A DNA stretch of 64,000 nucleotides from contig NZ_BJUB01000003.1 of the NCBI RefSeq assembly GCF_007989805.1, positions 310,001-374,000 of the forward strand, in the 5' to 3' direction. The notes under the pieces were generated by a model that was not told the origin of the DNA, did not search any database, and saw only the letters and a list, made by a program, of their open reading frames with translations. Origin of the DNA: Cellulomonas xylanilytica. Its GTDB lineage: Bacteria; Actinomycetota; Actinomycetes; Actinomycetales; Cellulomonadaceae. How positions within the stretch are numbered: position 1 is the first letter of the stretch; the number at the start of each line of letters is the position of its first letter. Position numbers and translations under genes: made by a program. Of the stretch, positions 62,373 through 64,000 are shown piece by piece.

Positions 62373-63047
62373 ATGCGTCTGGCCCAGGCTCCACCCAACC
62401 CGTGGTTCTCGTGGGAGTACGTGGAGCGCAACTCGCAGGACATCGCCCGCGCGCTCGAGCAGCACGCGTCGCTGACGTTCCAGGCGGTCGTCATCGCCTT
62501 CGTGCTGGCCCTGCCGCTCGGGGCGCTGGCCCACCTGCGGCCGCGGCTGGCCGGTCCGGTGCTCGGCGTCGCGGGTGTCCTCTACACGGTGCCGTCCCTC
62601 GCCCTGTTCGCGATCCTCGCGCCGTACACGGGCATCGGCCGCACCACCGTCCTCATCGGCCTGGTCTCCTACGCGCTGCTCGTCCTGACCCGGAACGTGC
62701 TGGTCGGCCTGCAAGGGGTGGACCCCGCGGTGCGCGACGCGGCGCGCGGCATGGGCTACGGCCGGGCGCGCCTGCTCTTCTCGGTCGAGCTGCCGCAGGC
62801 GCTGCCCAGCATCGTCGCCGGGCTCCGGCTCGCCACGGTCACCACCGTCGCGCTGGTCACCGTCGGCGTCGTGGTCGGGTACGGCGGGCTGGGCCAGCTG
62901 ATGTTCCGTGGCTTCCGCAGCAACTACCACGCCGAGATCATGACGGCGACGGTGCTGTGCCTCGTGCTGGCGCTGGTCTGCGACCTCGTCCTGGCGGGCG
63001 TCGGCCGCCGGCTCACCCCGTGGGCGCGTGCCGAGAGGCCGGTGTGA
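62373..63047 (+). CDS. Glycine betaine/choline-type ABC permease 1 (OpuCB-like)
   Basis: A 224-residue permease with five to six membrane spans. The EAA loop is VRDAARGMGYGRARLLFSVE; LYTVPSLALFAILAPYTGIG and GYGGLGQLMFRGF are typical of the ProW/OpuC group. The ATG lies 6 nt after TACGTT, giving a leaderless start back-to-back with that of the ATPase gene. The stop is 1 nt before the next ATG. Confidence 0.92.
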   Translation: MRLAQAPPNPWFSWEYVERNSQDIARALEQHASLTFQAVVIAFVLALPLGALAHLRPRLAGPVLGVAGVLYTVPSLALFAILAPYTGIGRTTVLIGLVSYALLVLTRNVLVGLQGVDPAVRDAARGMGYGRARLLFSVELPQALPSIVAGLRLATVTTVALVTVGVVVGYGGLGQLMFRGFRSNYHAEIMTATVLCLVLALVCDLVLAGVGRRLTPWARAERPV

Positions 63048-63048
63048 C

Positions 63049-63825
63049 ATGGAGATCCTGAACGAGGCGTTCCTCTGGCTGAACGACCCGCTGAACTGGA
63101 CCGGTCGCAACGGTGTCATCGCCCTGACGCGCGACCACATCGTGGTCTCGGTCCTGGCCGTCCTGCTCGCCGCCGTCGTGGCGCTGCCGACCGGCCTCTG
63201 GCTCGGTCACCGCCGCCGCGGAGCGACCGCCGGCGTCGTCGTCGCCAACACGACCCGCGCCCTGCCGACGCTCGCGCTGCTCACCCTCCTCGCCGCGAGC
63301 GGCCTCTTCGGCAACACCGCGACCGTGCTCGCGTGCGCCGTCTTCGCGGTCCCGCCCCTGCTCACCAACACGGTGACGGGCCTCGGCGAGGTCGACGCGG
63401 ACGTGCGCGACGCGGCGCGCGGCGTGGGGATGTCGGGCACGCGCAGCCTGTGGGCGGTCGAGGTCCCGCTCGCGGTCCCGCTGATCGCCGCCGGCATCCG
63501 GACGGCGTCCGTGCAGGTCCTCGCCACCGTCCCCCTCGCCGCACTCGTCGGGGGCCGCAGCCTGGGCACCATCGTCGTCACCGGCTTCGGCACGCAGGAC
63601 TACGGGCAGGTGCTGGCCGGCGGCATCCTGGTCGCCGGGCTGTGCCTGGTCTCGGAGGGTCTGCTCGCGATCGCCCAGCACGTCCTGACGCCGCGGGGGC
63701 TGCGAGCCCTCGCACGGGACACCTCCGACACGCCGTCGCGACGGACACGCCGGTCCAAGATCACGTCCCCAGCGCTTGCCGAGCCTGCGACAACCGGATC
63801 GAATGGGTCGGGTTCTTCGGCCTGA
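63049..63825 (+). CDS. Glycine betaine/choline-type ABC permease 2 (OpuCD-like)
   Basis: A 258-residue second permease with EAA loop VRDAARGVGMSGTRSLWAVE, the matching NTTRALPTLALLTLLAASGL segment and a hydrophilic Ser/Arg-rich C-terminal tail of about 35 residues. Two different permeases plus a lipoprotein and one ATPase form the OpuC-type arrangement. It is separated from the binding-protein gene by a 67-nt gap with a small stem. Confidence 0.92.
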   Translation: MEILNEAFLWLNDPLNWTGRNGVIALTRDHIVVSVLAVLLAAVVALPTGLWLGHRRRGATAGVVVANTTRALPTLALLTLLAASGLFGNTATVLACAVFAVPPLLTNTVTGLGEVDADVRDAARGVGMSGTRSLWAVEVPLAVPLIAAGIRTASVQVLATVPLAALVGGRSLGTIVVTGFGTQDYGQVLAGGILVAGLCLVSEGLLAIAQHVLTPRGLRALARDTSDTPSRRTRRSKITSPALAEPATTGSNGSGSSA

Positions 63826-63833
63826 CGTCCAAC

Positions 63834-63851
63834 GACGGCAGCTCCGCCGTC
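63834..63851 (+). terminator. Small stem-loop between permease 2 and the binding protein
   Basis: GACGGC and GCCGTC pair around AGCTCC within the operon, a weak intra-operon stem that may affect the level of the binding-protein message. Confidence 0.35.
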
Positions 63852-63892
63852 ACCCCGGGAACACCCCAAGCCCACTCCACGAGGAGAGCACG

Positions 63893-64000
63893 ATGCGAGC
63901 GAGACGCTCCACCACCCTGACCCTGGTCGCCATCGCCGCCCTGGCGCTCGGCGCCTGTGGCAGCCCGGGCTCGGGCGGAGGCGAGGCCGACCCGACGTCG
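63893..64000 (+). CDS. Substrate-binding lipoprotein of the glycine-betaine-type importer, 3' end missing
   Basis: Only the first 36 codons are in the window. They show a lipoprotein signal: basic start (MRARRSTTLTL), hydrophobic core and lipobox LGAC (Cys about residue 21), followed by a Gly/Ser-rich linker. GAGGAGAG lies 4-5 nt before the ATG. Its position after two OpuC-type permeases marks it as the likely glycine betaine, choline or carnitine-binding component. Confidence 0.8.
   Translation, partial: MRARRSTTLTLVAIAALALGACGSPGSGGGEADPTS

Overview
The window is very GC-rich DNA packed with genes that use GTG starts, overlapping ATGA/GTGA stop-start junctions and many apparently leaderless starts. 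Together with an F420/LLM oxidoreductase, a DsbA-like protein close to mycothiol-dependent reductases, a deazaflavin-type nitroreductase, a mycobacterial-type RpiB, GlbO and a split GlcNAc/glucose-type PTS, this points to an actinobacterium, most likely Micrococcales and Cellulomonas-like. That assignment is inference. No insertion sequence, prophage or CRISPR array was seen; the region reads as chromosomal core with some accessory genes.

Layout. 1-4.5 kb: a carbohydrate uptake locus (two LplB/YtcP-type permeases, an intracellular GH39 beta-xylosidase and a LacI regulator) with two CGAAA-N3-TTTCG operators around a divergent promoter. 4.5-8.5 kb: single genes (nitroreductase-like, a MerR-VOC fusion, a zinc-ribbon protein, a winged-helix protein, a VOC protein, an SGNH hydrolase). 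8.5-10.5 kb: cysK-cysE. 10.5-13 kb: a GntR-DUF1648 pair and an LLM oxidoreductase. 13-20 kb: a sulfonate transporter (ssuB-ssuA-ssuC) followed by translationally coupled acs, metY and a CoA-binding protein. 20-33 kb: an alkyltransferase-like protein, an OafA-type acyltransferase, a SpoIIE-type phosphatase, an Eis-like acetyltransferase, rpiB, an M13 peptidase, a DsbA-like protein, a phytoene-dehydrogenase-like oxidoreductase and pepN. 33-46 kb: a small kinase with malQ, a prolyl oligopeptidase with an MscS channel, PTS genes (IIA, IIB, ptsI), glbO, thioesterases, topoisomerase IB and an SDR. 46-56 kb: two copies of a paired dynamin-like GTPase module flanking ettA and an ssb paralogue. 56-64 kb: tRNA-Arg, an amino acid permease, PAP2, orn, tRNA-His, and a divergent glycine-betaine-type ABC system with a coupled ATP-grasp gene.

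How it works together. The most interesting feature is sulfur control. Both cysK and the ssu operon are preceded by a 24-codon cysteine-rich leader ORF with its own Shine-Dalgarno sequence. Both leaders begin Met-x-(Val/Met)-Gln-Pro and carry a Cys-Cys-Arg run near the 3' end. Both are followed by the same arrangement of mutually exclusive stems, which is the layout expected for ribosome-mediated, cysteine-sensing attenuation. Sulfonate import, acetyl-CoA synthesis and sulfhydrylation sit in one coupled transcript, so the cell appears to coordinate sulfur scavenging with acyl-acceptor supply. The second highlight is the duplicated GTPase pair: the two A-type partners have degenerate G4 motifs and the two B-type partners intact ones, with a translation factor and an SSB lacking the acidic tip lodged between the pairs.
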